A stretch of 64,000 nt of DNA from Platycnemis pennipes (lineage: Eukaryota; Arthropoda; Insecta; Odonata; Platycnemididae): NCBI GenBank assembly GCA_933228895.1, contig OW121849.1, positions 122,020,849 through 122,084,848 of the forward strand. The letters run 5' to 3'. Of this stretch, positions 13,105 through 25,000 are shown piece after piece. A model generated the notes under the pieces. That model was not told the DNA's origin and searched no databases. It saw nothing but the letters and a program-made list of their open reading frames with translations. Position 1 is the stretch's first letter. Each line of letters opens with the position of its first letter. The translations under genes and the position numbers were made by a program.

Positions 13105-13920
13105 TAGTATTGCCAGTTGTGACACGTCTTCAAATCTCACAAAGCACACGAGCGGGCAGGCGGGTAGCACAAGGAGCGGACACACGCGGAGAGTGTTTAC
13201 CGATCGTAGCCACGCTCCGGGTCACGGGAATAAAAGCGGGCGGATCTAAGTGCAAGACGGGAGAAGAAGGCAGGTGTGGGGGAGGGCAAGGAAGATTAAG
13301 GAGAAAGGGAGGTCGGAGGGGGGTTCTTGCGGCGGGACCCTCCGAATAAAGTGTGCAAATCGGCCTTCCCTCCAAACTCCTGCCGCGCCGGCGGCGTACA
13401 GCGCGCGGACCACGTGAAGGCACAATGGCGGAGTTCGGCCCCCACGCGGCGGGAATCTCTGGAGGAACTGAATGAATGGCAGAGGACGTCGTGGCTGAAA
13501 GGTGGAAGGGCAGCCGGATTCGCCCGCGCCGAATACTGGACGCTCTGTGGTCAGCGAGCGATTTCTTCCCAAGTGTTGTTTTTTTCTTCTCACTCGCCCA
13601 GTCCCTTCGCAGGTGGACGTGGTTTCACGCTCCGTCGGCGATCCCCCGCGTGGATTTCCTGCCTCTCCGACGGCCAACATCTGTCGGAATCTCTCCCCGA
13701 GCTTCCTTGCAAGGAGAGGATGGATTTCTTCCTCCGATTACTCTTCGGTGATGCGCGCCCATTCTGCCCATCATTCATTCCCTTAACCAAAACGCATGAG
13801 GCGATGGGATTGAGATTTCCGTTGCTGTTCCACAATCGCGTTCCAATCATCTGTTTTCTCAGCACTCCAATGTTCGCACATTTTCTTTTTCGGCCACCAA
13901 CCTGGATTGTGCTTCTGTGA
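13105..13920. other. CpG-rich patch
   Basis: This 0.8-kb G+C- and CG-rich segment has sharp edges against AT-rich sequence. Frames are open on both strands at the same time (a plus frame of 197 codons at 13327-13920 and a minus frame of 144 codons), with no recognisable domain and no conserved-looking composition. It could be a promoter island. Confidence 0.4.
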
Positions 13921-14144
13921 GCAAGGCTGATTTTTCAGTTCATTCTCAGCATTGCTATGGCAATATCCAGCGTAACGCGCGTACCTATTAATCGATAAGA
14001 AAGTGGTTCACAGAATTTGCATGAACGTATCATTTAGGTTTGGTTTTCAAATATTTGGTTTGATAGTTTTAAAATATGAAATTTAGGTGTGTTGACTTGC
14101 GGCTGGCGTATACTAGACTTACTCCCTGTCTCAAGCACTACATC

Positions 14145-14812
14145 CACATCTACGTAATACCCTCGAGCCACCACGAGGATGTGCGGCAGGGGGTGAATAT
14201 CACCAAACATGCACTATTGACAAGCAACTCGGATATTTAATGGAGAAATTCTGGATAATATGTACACAAGCAGCTAGATGGTTAGTAACTACATAATAAA
14301 AAAGGGATTATTGGTTGCCAACACATGCATCATGCACTACAAATTACTCTGACAATATTTCACCTACCTATCCCTTTGCTTCGCTGCCCATTGTGCTCTC
14401 TTATGGTACTCCGGAAAAATTACATTTAAAATCTATCGGTACGACTATCTATCTCTCTAATCTTGTTAATTTGATCAAACCCAGCATAATACGTAGGGTC
14501 TCTTAATATATAACTAACATCATCTGTGAGCAAATCGGTTTCGAATCTACTTAAAAAGCCTAAATTATAACCTGCGTTCTGATAGTAATTCCCATCATAG
14601 TTCTTCTGTTAAACTCGTAACACTTAAACAATTATCATAAAGGCCTTTAACAAATCTAGTGGATCTCCTTTGCACACGCTCTAATTCCTTTTATCATAAC
14701 TTCCTCGCACGGATCCCATATGCTAGTGGCATATTCTAAATGAAGCCTGACAGATGTAAAATAGCTTCTTTCTCGTACTCTCTCATCGTACTTGCCTAGT
14801 TAATCCCAGCAC
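14145..14812 (-). mobile_element. degraded L2/CR1-type LINE, C-terminal end and 3' UTR
   Basis: On the minus strand the 3' end at about 14145 is a diverged version of the family terminus (TATTACGTAGATGTGGATG). Upstream, translated fragments match the reverse-transcriptase C-terminal region of the 18.2-kb copy: YFTSVRLHLEYATSIWDPCE near 14700-14770, then RFVKGLYDN. Stops and frameshifts are numerous. This copy is clearly older than the 3.4-kb and 18.2-kb ones. Confidence 0.8.
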
Positions 14813-16240
14813 TAATCACGATCAAAAGAGCCGGAAATTGTCAAATTAATTTAATTTTTTGTGGATTTTTTAAAGTTTTGTGTATTTTCTGAAGGCATAA
14901 CTTGACACAACCTTAGAGAACTAAAAACTAAGGGGCCGTAAAGAGTGAAGTGGAAAATCATCACAAACGTAGTTCTTGACCTGGCGGTAGAGGCATAAGC
15001 ATGACGTTAAAGGTATGGTGTGGATAGTCGTTCAGGATTACTGTTTTTTGTCACTACCTTTAGAATACAAATGTACAACATGTAGCGGGAGGCAAAGTGA
15101 GACAGTATGAAGAGAGAGTATTAAGTTGTTACAAATATATTTAGATTTGGAGTGTGTCAGCCCTTCTGCTTAGTGAATGCATTCAACCGTACAAGAGTTA
15201 GTTTCTGTGTTAATGACTTCAAAAAAGAGCTATGGTGAAGGACCCAAAAATTATGATGTTCTCCAGGAATACGAATTCTCATCTACTTAATAAATGAGAG
15301 TGCATAAATGAAGGCAAATACAAGGAGCTATGTGGTCGACTAGATACACCTTTAGACTACCAAAATATATTACTAAAATGATCCTATTGACTAAGATATT
15401 AACTGCATATTTTGCCGCACAGACCACCTCTAAAGCATGTTGTAAGGGAAATAGGTTGAAAGCCCAGACAAAAAGTAAATTATACACGAATAAATGAAAA
15501 ACATAGATTTAAAAATTTGTTTTAATAAGCCAGTTGTACAGTTGTTTGCCATTAGTGGTTCAATGTCGCCTGCCCTGATGACGAGAAGTGGAAGTGTGGA
15601 TATATCTGCAGCACCAAACCCTAACTCATTGCTTTAATGACATATGTACACATACATTTGTGTTACGACAAGTGAATATGTCAAGGGAATGATTGCAATA
15701 GCTAAAGAGACTGCTACAAATGGGAAAAACTAAAAAAACTGAATAAAAAAAATTTAAGTGAGGACGTGAGCGACAGCTACATTGAAAACACTAATACATT
15801 TATGGGAAAATGATACTGCGCTTAAGAAAATTTTATGGAAGCTGACACATTTTATTTAGCAAGATAATGAAAAAAGAAACTTCGTTTTTACATAATCAAG
15901 GAGTCATATTTATCATTTATCCTGCATTTCCCAAAGCTGTACCTCTCTCCTCAATTTATTCCTGAATGCTCTGGGTTTTATATATTTTCAAAAGTTCACG
16001 GAAAAGTTTAAAGCATCAAACCAACTTAGAAGATGTTAGACTAGATCTATTTTACCGAAATATTTTTCAAGTGATGCTGTACTGAAATTCAGGTTTTTCT
16101 ACGTGCTCAAAAGATAAAATTTCTTGTACAAATAGTGCTACTGATTATCGACTGCGATGGCCTATAGAAATATTTGTGTTGAAAGTAAGGAATCATGAGC
16201 CATCATAGTCTCATTCATGCTCAACAGCTCGCAAATTTGC
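14813..16240. other. AT-rich unassigned stretch
   Basis: No element or exon recognised. Confidence 0.5.
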
Positions 16241-16244
16241 ACTT

Positions 16245-17640
16245 CACCTTCCTTTGCCTTGGAATCGTCTGGATTGTTTTCAAACGGCAGATCCCTTAAT
16301 TTTCTCCAGCCGAGAAAAAGATTGGTGGCTCGAGGACGCTTCGTTTCTTCCCCGTGAAAGAAGCGCAAGGGGCAAGTCAACCGATAAGGAGGCAGAGCGA
16401 GGCCGCTGTGTGAGTTTGTACGTGTGTTCTTTGGCGCGGACAAAGAGCGGTGGGGAGATTAAACCTTACATTTAAGAATCCCATTCCTTCCCTTGAAAAA
16501 ATGAAAAAAGTTCTCTTCCTCTGTCCAAATAAGGGAAAAAAAGGAAGCGCTTGATGAAAGTTATTTTTTTTTCGTTCCTTCGAAAGGGAGAGAAGCGTGT
16601 AAGAAAGCAGATCTTCCCAAATTGGTGGTGCGACCGAAAATTTTCCAGTAATAAGGAGAATCCTTTGAGCGAGCCAAGACCGTTGTTGAGATCGGCGCGG
16701 GTGTAGGAAGAGGAAGGGAGTTTTTTGGGTGTGGAGAGACATGAGAAGGAAGAAAAATAAAGAAATGCAAGTGGGGACCCCAACTGAGCAGCGTGATAAT
16801 AAAGCAGCACTGTTAAATTTCTTCCCACTCCCTCGATCCCAAGCTCCCACTCAAGAAACCGACCGAAACGTTGTTTGCTCGTGTCACTATGAAGGGGGAG
16901 GGGGAAAACGTTTTTTTTATAAGCAGAAGGATAAAAGTATTCCCAATAATGTTTTCCGCAGCGCGCGGCGTGGTACACGAAAAAAAAGGAATAAATTACT
17001 ACGCTTTACCATCGGGGTAAAATTGATCAGGGACGAGGGTTGTGAAGACGCAGGGAAGGGGTGAGAGATGAGTTAGGGGGGAGGAAGGGAGAGGAGCATG
17101 AGAACAAAGTGTTGGTAGGATTGGGGGGAAACGTTGAGGGGATATTAGGCGGTGAGAGATTAAAAACTGGGAGAATGTAAGTTTGAAAAAAAAAGATCGT
17201 AACGGGAGTGAGAGAGTCCAAGGAAAGGAGGGCGAAATGAATCTCTTTTTCACGAGTCGCAATTCCGTTTGTATTTTTTTTTTTTTTGCGGCGCGGGAGG
17301 CGCCTTGAGGAAGTGACGTCAAGAAACGGGCGAGCGGAAGTGCGGGAAGGTATTCGGTGTTCGCTGCGGAGAGGAGGGCGTTGAAATGGGGGAAGTTGGG
17401 TGAGGGTTAGAGGGGAGAGTGATTTCCGTGGAGGGGGCGGTGCAAGGTAAGGGGCGTAGGTCACGGATGCAGGGTGCAAGCGGGCGCAAATTGAGAGTGC
17501 GGGGGCGGCGGGGGTGGGGGGGGGTGGGAGGAGTGCACGCGCAACGGAAGTGGATAATGAGAATCATTCTGGCGAGGGTCGCAAATGAGAGATGCGAAGT
17601 TTTATTGTCACCGGTTTGCCGAATCCAATAAACACGTATC
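16245..17640. other. purine- and CpG-rich domain with G-runs
   Basis: The plus strand is strongly G/A-rich from about 16480 to 17560, with CpG-rich edges. At 17500-17530 it holds G5-CGGC-G5-T-G9-T-G3, a strong G-quadruplex-type run. A donor-like CAAG|GTAAGG lies near 17435. Overlapping minus-strand frames rich in Pro, Ser and Leu reflect pyrimidine composition. Confidence 0.45.
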
Positions 17641-18224
17641 CCTAGTGACGAATGACATGCGAAAATAATAGCGCAGCGGGGAATGGTTGCGCTTTCGTCT
17701 CAACTCATACATTATGTACCTACTTTTAAAATCCAATTTTATGCAGGAAAGATGCATATTATACTTTGAAGGTATTATGAAACATATTACGCTTATTTAG
17801 ATAAATCGCAGACACTTTTAGCCAATCACGTTATGTCTTCTAAGTTTATGCAGCTGTTTTTTAATCTTACGCCATAGGCGTTGAATATTAGTGATTTATT
17901 AGGAATAAAAATTGTCTACAATAATTAATATTGATAGCTTCCCGTCAACGGTGTTAGGCTTTAATGGAGTGATAACGTTCTTCTCCGAAAAACTTTTCAC
18001 TAAAGTCTAATTTTAATTTGAAAAGCTGGAGAATGAAAATTACTCACTGCTCTCGATACAATCAAAAATACATATTCTTTTCCTTCCTCCTCCTATGCCA
18101 GCATTCCATCTTAAATGATGTCCTTTAGAATTTAATTACATATCTTTGCATTTTCCATATGCCTATTCTCTTTTACCGCAATTCATAGAAACAGCGTTGT
18201 CTACTCCCCCTCGATGCCTCAACA
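17641..18224. other. AT-rich unassigned stretch
   Basis: Nothing recognised before the LINE begins. Confidence 0.4.
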
Positions 18225-19092
18225 CTTGTAATGAATTTTTGGAAAAAGAATAGCTCTCCTCCTACCACTTACAAAATAAGTAATAATGAATTAACAAACG
18301 TGGAATCCATTAAATATCTTGGAATAAGACTGACAAATGATCTTTCCTGGGGTAAACACATTCGTTAAATAATGGGTCAAGCGAATCGCAAACTGGGTTT
18401 CATTAAAAGAGTATTGGGTAAATGTGACGATCATGTACGAGAAATCAGCTACTTTTCCCTTGTTAGACCTCATTTGGAATATGCTGCCAGTGTATGGGAT
18501 CCCTACGAAATCGGTCTAAGTAATGAACTTGAACGTGTGCAGCGAAGATCGGCAAGATTTGTAAAGGGACGATACGATAATTATATTAGCGTAACCAGTC
18601 TATTAAATGAATTGAAATGGGAATCATTGTCAGATCGCAGGTTGAAATTTAGACTTAATCTCTTCCACAAATTCCAAGGCAATATTTTCAGTGATGATGT
18701 TAAAAATATTTTACGAACCCCAACTTACTATGGCAGACTGGACCATAATCATAAAGTTAGAGAAATTGATTGCCGAACTGACCGATTCAAAATGTCCTTT
18801 TTCCCTCGCACAATAAGAGATACGAATAACGGTAAATATGTCCTATCGGAGAGTAGCAATGAATAGCATTGGTAGCTGCATGTTGGTATGAGTACTTAAA
18901 GCTAACCCTACTAACAGAATGTTTTTGCATGTTTGCTTTGCAATTTCTATCTTTTTTAAATAGTGTAGTTCTGACTACTATATTAATACTATTCCTTTTT
19001 TATGCATGATATGTAGTGCATGTTTGGTGAGCAATCACCCCCTGCCACACACCCTTGTGGTGGCTTGCAGGGTATTATGTAGATGTAGATGA
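18225..19092 (+). mobile_element. L2/CR1-type LINE, 5'-truncated, best copy in the window
   Basis: The copy keeps the C-terminal part of the reverse transcriptase and a complete 3' UTR. One frame reads from about 18237 through ESIKYLGIRLTNDLSWGKHI, crosses an in-frame TAA at 18366, and continues open to TAG at 18864. Recognisable family blocks are ANRKLGFIKRVLG, YFSLVRPHLEYAASVWDP, LERVQRRSARFVKG, LKWESLSDRRLKFRL and RFKMSFFPRTIRDTNN. These are the thumb/connection blocks of L2/CR1-clade LINEs. The endonuclease and the catalytic palm of the RT are missing, so the copy is dead. It ends at 19092 in TATTATGTAGATGTAGAT. Confidence 0.9.
18372..18866 (+). pseudogene. L2/CR1 reverse transcriptase C-terminal fragment
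   Basis: The longest clean frame of the LINE, 164 codons starting at an internal ATG. It covers only the region downstream of the RT catalytic palm, so it has no polymerase active site. The true reading frame continues upstream of this ATG past a single nonsense codon at 18366. The start is therefore not a real initiation site. It shares about 38 residues at near identity with the 3.4-kb minus-strand copy. Confidence 0.85.
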
Positions 19093-19093
19093 A

Positions 19094-19445
19094 CACTTCT
19101 TCATTAGATGCATTAAGGTTAGCGTCTAATTGGCTTAAATGGAAATGTCTGAAGACCGGAATATCCAAATGCCAATTAAGGTAGGGAAAATAATATCTCC
19201 GAAACCGATTTTATGGTTGACTAGGCAACCATCAACTGGGGCAACCAAGGCCGGCAGGTCTATGCCTCTCTCTCTCTCTGTGAGACCCTTCGCCTGGCTC
19301 TCGACAGGTCTCCACTGCCAGCCTTGGTTACTCTCAGTCAATGGTTGCCTAGCCAACTAAAAAACCGGTTTTGGAGATATTATTTTCCCTACCTTAATTG
19401 GCATTTGGATAATTCGGTCTTCGGACATTTTCACTTCTTCATTAG
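19094..19445. repeat. palindromic insertion flanked by a 14-bp direct repeat
   Basis: Arms of about 110 bp (19143-19255 and 19320-19430) are inverted copies. Both read AATGCCAATTAAGGTAGGG and GGAAAATAATATCTCC, and both contain a CTAGGCAACCAT block. The centre holds a (CT)n run near 19265-19281. The 14-mer CACTTCTTCATTAG occurs at 19094-19107 and again at 19432-19445, as a target-site duplication would. The right copy abuts the palindrome, while 33 bp separate the left copy from it. It lies directly downstream of the LINE terminus at 19092. Confidence 0.75.
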
Positions 19446-20762
19446 TTCTCCTTTCCGCCCATCGAGTATTTCTCTTTTTTCAAGGCGTTAAAATTTATTA
19501 AAAATACGCGATTGAAATCCTCCCTAATATGATATTCTAATAATTAGCTGTGAGAATAAAAATACTATCATAGCAGAAGGTATTGAAATACGTTAATTCA
19601 TATTCATTCCATAGCTGAAATATTCCGTAAGTTTTTCTTCCTTACATATTTCTTTAATTTAAAAAAAACGGCATAATTCTGCTACAGCATTAGCATTAGC
19701 GCTTCTGGATAGGTAGTATGCTAAATTGAAGAAATAAGTTCCAATACAGTGTCATAATGGTTTCTTTGATAGCCAAAATACTTCTTTTTGCATGGTGAAT
19801 TAGTTTTGAAAACAAGCTGAAGCGTGGAGAATGAGGGTTTATTTTTGTTTGCGACTGGAGAGGAAATGGGGACAACAGCGGAGGGTGTGAGGAGTAACTG
19901 CGCCCTCACTTCTTCCTCCCAAGGAGCAAAGGGATGTCTCGGGGGCTGTGTTGATGAGAAAAACGGTCGTCTTTTGCCGAAATATGGAGGGAATGTGGGG
20001 ATATGAATCGCGGCGTGCCTCAGGGTTGCAGGGTAGCGAGAGAGGGAAGAAAAGATGAAACAAGACTAAAGGAGGAGAGAGAAACATCTCGGGTATTCTC
20101 CGGCAATTGATTGCGCCTGCGCAGAACGAATCGTTTGTCAAAACACTCACTCTCTTTCCTCGCCGGCTATGCACAAGGGGCTACGAAGACCAATGCCTGG
20201 AGGAATTTCAACCCTGGCGCGTGGAAAACAGTGACGATGAGAGAATATAATGAGATGGCATTCGAAAAAGAGAAGAGAGGGTCGGCGAGGAGGAAGTGAA
20301 AGTGGAAGCGATATGTGTTAGTCAAATCAGGTTTTAAGACGACTCAACTGCTTAAAAGTTATTTGGCACCATCTGACAAAACGGTCTGGGAAAAAGATAA
20401 AAATAGAAAAACCTGTCCCCCTCATCAATTTTAAAATATCGCTAGAGAGGTATATTTAAACATTTTACAAGTAATGAAAATATAAGAGAAGGTTAAAGCA
20501 TGTAATATGGTAAAATATATATTCATTAAAACAATATTATTTCACCCAGGAATTGCTGGCTTTACTTAAAATCTGCATGAACTCTAAGCTTGCATTTCCC
20601 AAGAACATTTCTGTAGACCTGGTTTTGTTATCCTCGTGATTAAAGCAAAATTCTTCGCAGGTATCACACGAAGCAAAATAAACTATGGTGGTTTCATATA
20701 CTGATGCACTTTTATACATATTAAGTTAGTTATGGTGGTTTAATTTTACTATCCATTCCTCG
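19446..20762. other. unassigned stretch
   Basis: AT-rich, with a somewhat GC-richer section at 19830-20300. No element or gene recognised. Confidence 0.4.
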
Positions 20763-20826
20763 ATAAGAGCCACATGTAGGCATCCAAGAGAATATTGGCT
20801 CCGGAGGAACAGTTGGCCAACCCCTG
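20763..20826 (-). mobile_element. possible isolated hAT-like terminus
   Basis: The minus strand begins CAGGGGTTGGCCAACTG, a common form of hAT-type terminal repeat, and continues to ATGTGGCTCTT. A related block (GGGGTTGGCAATCATGTGGC) is at 54.83 kb on the plus strand. No partner end was found nearby. Confidence 0.3.
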
Positions 20827-22770
20827 GTCTAACATAACTTCATTACAAGCCTAATCCTAAGGTTTACACTACAGGAGCGAGCTAAAATGTTGACCTTGAG
20901 GTTGCCAGGCTGCAACATCACCTGAACTAAAAATGCAGTAAAGATTTTTGGACATATCAAATGGATTAAAACATTTCGCCTGAAATTAATTGATGCATTG
21001 GGAGCTTTGTGTAAACCATTGAGTCTATCTAAAGCATTACGTAATTTTTATAGAACATGTCTTAACATTCAGATACGATCTACCTATACTGCAGGATATA
21101 AAAATTGTACCTTTTTCGCAATTTAAAATTATGATCACCACATTGGTTCCATGCCGTACAGATGATGCACGATTTCACATAGTGAATCCTAACATCTCAT
21201 CTATCATTTGATGAAATTTGGAACTTATTTTTGACTAATATGTACCCACCTCTCAAACCTTTAGAATTCCAACTCTAAAGATTCAAAAATTTTCCTCATG
21301 ATAACGAGCTTTCTAACGAATTCTCTCAATTTGAGAGATGCTGAACTAAAGAAATTTAGTTTTTTAACCAATGTAGTTTATTAGTGTTTGGGTATCATAG
21401 GAGAAATACGGTGGTTGAAACAATATCAAGGACTTATATTGTGAAATTTGACCCGAGAGGTGTTGCACTTAGAACGCATTAACTAAGATGCTTGGGATGG
21501 TTTTCCTTGTTCTTTGGGCCTCCATGACATTCGGCGCACTGAACATATCAGCCATCTTTTCTGAACCGCTATCATCTCGCTTTGACCCCCATCGGACTCC
21601 CACTCCCCTCACTCCAATCATCCCCCGCCGCATCCTACTTACCGCCACCCCCATGTTCCCTCGGCCCCTAGCATCAAACAACCCCCATCCCGCTTTCAGC
21701 CTTTCATCCCCTTCTTTTCATGAATGTAAATCCACCTTGCCCTCCCCATCCTTTGTCTCCCATCATCCGAATTCCCTTAAGGAGTTCAACTTTCTCCTTG
21801 GAGGGAAAAAATTTCGCCCATGGCGGAAACCTCCTTAAAAAGTTTCCGAAGGGTCCCTCCTCTCTCTCCCCGGTGTAGTTTGGGGTGTATCGCCTCCCCG
21901 GGATCCCTTAAGACACGGCCTCGATCAGAGTATTCAATGCATTCCAGGAGAGAGAGAGAGAGCTACGAGAAAGCCCCTTTCCACAGGATGAAAATCATTG
22001 GTGAGAGATCCCTCTCCGTCGACAAATCATTCCCTGCTCATGACTATACTAGTTAGAATGGAACTTTTAATAGAAGGAGAATTTTGACAGATCCACATTT
22101 ATTACCAGCTTTACGTATTAACTTTGGATTTCAGTATCCCCCGATAGTTAAGCTCAAGACACCAAATAATTGTGTTTCGGCCCTCTGGTCGTACAACTTT
22201 ATGAGATCTTATTAATAATAAAATTAATCTTTTACAAATATTTTTAGCCATCACATACACTAAAGCTTCTGTAAATCGAGAGATAATAAATTTCTTAAAA
22301 TTTTAGTCCACCTAGCGGCATTTGAGTGAAAAAGGATGAAACTAATTCCCTTTGTATAAACACGCGGCTTTACCTTCGCACATCCGATAGCTGTAACTAG
22401 GAGCTAAAACTAAGGCCTTTAAATAAATGTCAAAATATAAATTGAATCTTAGCACAATAAATTTAGAAGAGTGAATTAAAGATCTATGCATAATAGTGTC
22501 TTTTTCCGAGTCATGAAAAGTGCATAATTGCAACAGCTGAGAAATAGTAAAATCACCAGGCAGTGTTATTACGAATACCCGAGAAAATAAGGCGACATTT
22601 TTAAGCCGTTTAATTCGAGTGGTGTGGTGCATAATGGAAGAGATTCCTTGAACCACGGAGTGTCCAAGATTTCCCTGGCGAAAAAGCCCTCAGATTTTTT
22701 TTTCAAATTAAAAACTCTTTTCATGCTCATTAAGGGAATGCGCTGATTTCAGAAATCTTACTCGATGAGT
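20827..22770. other. unassigned stretch with a C-rich patch
   Basis: About 21560-21900 is C-rich on the plus strand, followed by a short (GA)n run at 21950-21962. Open frames there show composition bias only. Confidence 0.4.
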
Positions 22771-22779
22771 TTCCAGCGT

Positions 22780-23990
22780 GGCGTCGTCGTGCCTGCCCCC
22801 TCTCCCGCTTCGAATTCCTTACCCCTCCCACCCTCTTGGCATTTTTCCATAAGGAATCTTGGCTGAGACTCCTTGCATTATCAAACTCTCAAAGCGAGCC
22901 CTCAGAGAATTCGAAAAAAAGGAAGGAAGCGAGCAAGCTGGTCCCAATCTATCGGCCAACCCAAATCCGTTTGACTGTGCATTGGACCCGTGTAATATCA
23001 GCATACGCCCCGCTACACCTTGCCTGGACCCACGTCCCCTTGCCCCCCCCCCCCTCTCTACGCTGGTATCTCTCTCATTTCCGACCCCCCAACCTCGCGA
23101 CATCAAATCTTCCAAGGACTACCCACCCGGTCTAAAACGACCCTTCCAATCTTCTTACTTGGTTTCCTTTTAACCGCTCCTCCTCTTTCTTGCCTCTGCT
23201 CGCCAAAACCACCCTCCTTCTCTCTCTCCCCTCCCCCATCCCGCACCCCAAAGAGCCTTCCGATAAGATTCACCTCACCTCCCGGCGTATTTCCTCAGAT
23301 ACGGGCAGGTGCGCTTATTCGCGAGCACATATTTTCCATCCCCCCAAACTCCCTCACCCCCCCTCCTGTCCGGCGTCCCCTTGGAGCGCAAGTCTCCTTA
23401 TCCCCCAAGCAAATCTCCTCTCTCCCTCTCTCTTTCATATGCTTACTTATCTCCCTCTTTGCGACTTCTGGCCCCAAAATCCTTCCAGACCTCTCGCCAC
23501 CTCTTTCCTCTCTTCGTCCCCGCCCCCCTCCACTCAGACTTCCTTATTCCGCGAGGCCTGGAAGAGTGAGGAGAAGGAAGGAGTAGCATGGAGAAATGTG
23601 TGTATCTTCCTCTTTTGGCTAATCAACTTAATGTACAAGACTCCGGCGAGTCTCCCTCTCCCAACCAACTCCTTTTCCCTACCTCTACGTCCCCCCCCCC
23701 CCCCACCACCCTCTTACCTCATCCCCCTATATTACTCGTCGTATTCTTTTTCAGCAGCATCCTCCTCGCCCCATATGGTCTCGGAAGGATCCCACCTCCT
23801 GGCCAGCCATTAGGAATCCCCCCTTAAAACGCGTCCCATCATGGTTTTCTGTCTCTCCCTGACTGCAGGGCGCCCAGCCACCGCCTCTCTCCCTATTTTA
23901 GGTCCTTCTTTACGATACAGGCTCCCCCACCAACTCGTAACCCCTGCAATACTCTTGTGGAATCATTTGAACGTGTCACGTCGCAAGGTA
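22780..23990. other. strongly pyrimidine-rich domain
   Basis: About 1.2 kb of plus-strand C/T-rich sequence with C homopolymers of 12 or more at about 23043 and 23692. Three forward frames are open over much of it and encode Pro/Ser/Leu-rich strings, which is what C/T-rich sequence produces. I do not call genes here. Confidence 0.55.
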
Positions 23991-23999
23991 GGCACGCTC

Positions 24000-24435
24000 A
24001 CTTCACCCTTGACCGGATGTACCAGGTCGTGAATAGGAAATTTTTATCCAGTCACGTGTGCGTCCGTCAAAAATCCAGTGCTGTGGGTATATCGTTCATT
24101 TTTTCCCGTTCAGAGGGATTAATGATTTCCCCTTCTTATGTTTTAAGTGGATGGAGAAGTCTCTCTTTGATGCTTTTCTGCCACAGAAGCACGTAAATAT
24201 TTCATGAAAGCGTAGTCTCAATGATGAGAGCGTGCGCTTACCACAATACTGCATAAAAACATAGTTTTAATTTCCAAAGATAAGCGTTAATATCACTTAA
24301 ATGATGTCAGGAATTTCAGTGGAATTTAAGAGTACATTATAAAAATTATAGTTTAACTATCCTTATATTGATAGTTTAGACCCAGCTGCCTCCTCAAATA
24401 TTTCATACTAAATTAATTATTTTATTTAACAATAC
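24000..24435. other. unassigned spacer
   Basis: AT-rich, no recognisable structure. Confidence 0.4.
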
Positions 24436-24605
24436 TACTTATTTTTTCCATATATCTCGAACTAGGTTTCCTTTTGTCATTTTTTCAGTTCGCCTTTCCT
24501 TCAGCAATTGCTTGTATTAGGCCATTATGTCTTAAGATATGGTCAATTCAGTTGTCATCTCTTCTTTTCAAAGTCAACAGAGTTAAAATATTGAACATTT
24601 TATTC
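24436..24605 (-). mobile_element. RTE-like LINE C-terminal scrap
   Basis: A minus-strand frame encodes LLTLKRRDDN, a stop, then IDHILRHNGLIQAIAEGKAN. This lines up with LLNTLRRRRDNLIGHIMTHDG in the 58.6-kb copy and with the 60.5-kb copy. Only this conserved C-terminal tract survives. Confidence 0.65.
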
Positions 24606-24609
24606 ATAA

Positions 24610-24790
24610 TGCAGAGCCATTTAGGGGAGGTGACCGAACGGCCGCCGTCGTCATTTTCGCGGTTAGCAATAAATGGATTATTTCGGAAAAGATTAAGTTT
24701 TCGGGAGGGAAGGGTTGTTGGAGAAAAAAGCAAAGAATCAATTTTAAAAAAAGCATCAAAGCCGGGTTTTCTCTTCGCTCCTACTGTCGG
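24610..24790 (-). mobile_element. SINE family A, partial copy
   Basis: Plus-strand CATTTAGGGGAGGTGACCGA matches the complement of the 3' end of the 4.1-kb SINE. AGCCGGGTTTTCTC further on matches its ACCCGG/GAGAAACCC block. Diverged and partial. Confidence 0.55.
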
Positions 24791-24911
24791 CTTGGAGTAT
24801 TAACTAGAATACTAGCCACCCAACTTGAGGGCCCCGAATATAGTTTTGGCAGTAGCAGAGGGTTATTTATTGCCATACAAATCAATTATTGAGTTTCTGT
24901 ATTGAGTTTAA

Positions 24912-25000
24912 TTTGACCTAAGTACCCGGTCCGTTGGATAGGACGTTAAACTGAGATCGTAATGGTGTCTTTCGCGTCTTGTTTATCTCCCCTCTTCCTC
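24912..25000 (+). mobile_element. SINE family A core, opposite orientation
   Basis: GTCCGTTGGATAGGACGTTA matches the core GTCCTTCGGATGGGACGTTA of the 4.1-kb SINE, followed by a matching CTTTCG block. It faces the opposite way to the fragment at 24610-24790, making another inverted SINE pair. Confidence 0.55.

Noticed and set aside
13246..13920. Frames of 144 (minus) and 197 (plus) codons in the CpG-rich patch
   Set aside because: Both strands are open at once in a stop-poor segment, with no recognisable domain. The plus frame starts at a non-ATG codon.
23020..23827. Overlapping forward frames of 188 and 207 codons
   Set aside because: All forward frames are open because the sequence is C/T-rich. 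Products are Pro/Ser/Leu low-complexity, with no domain or splice context.
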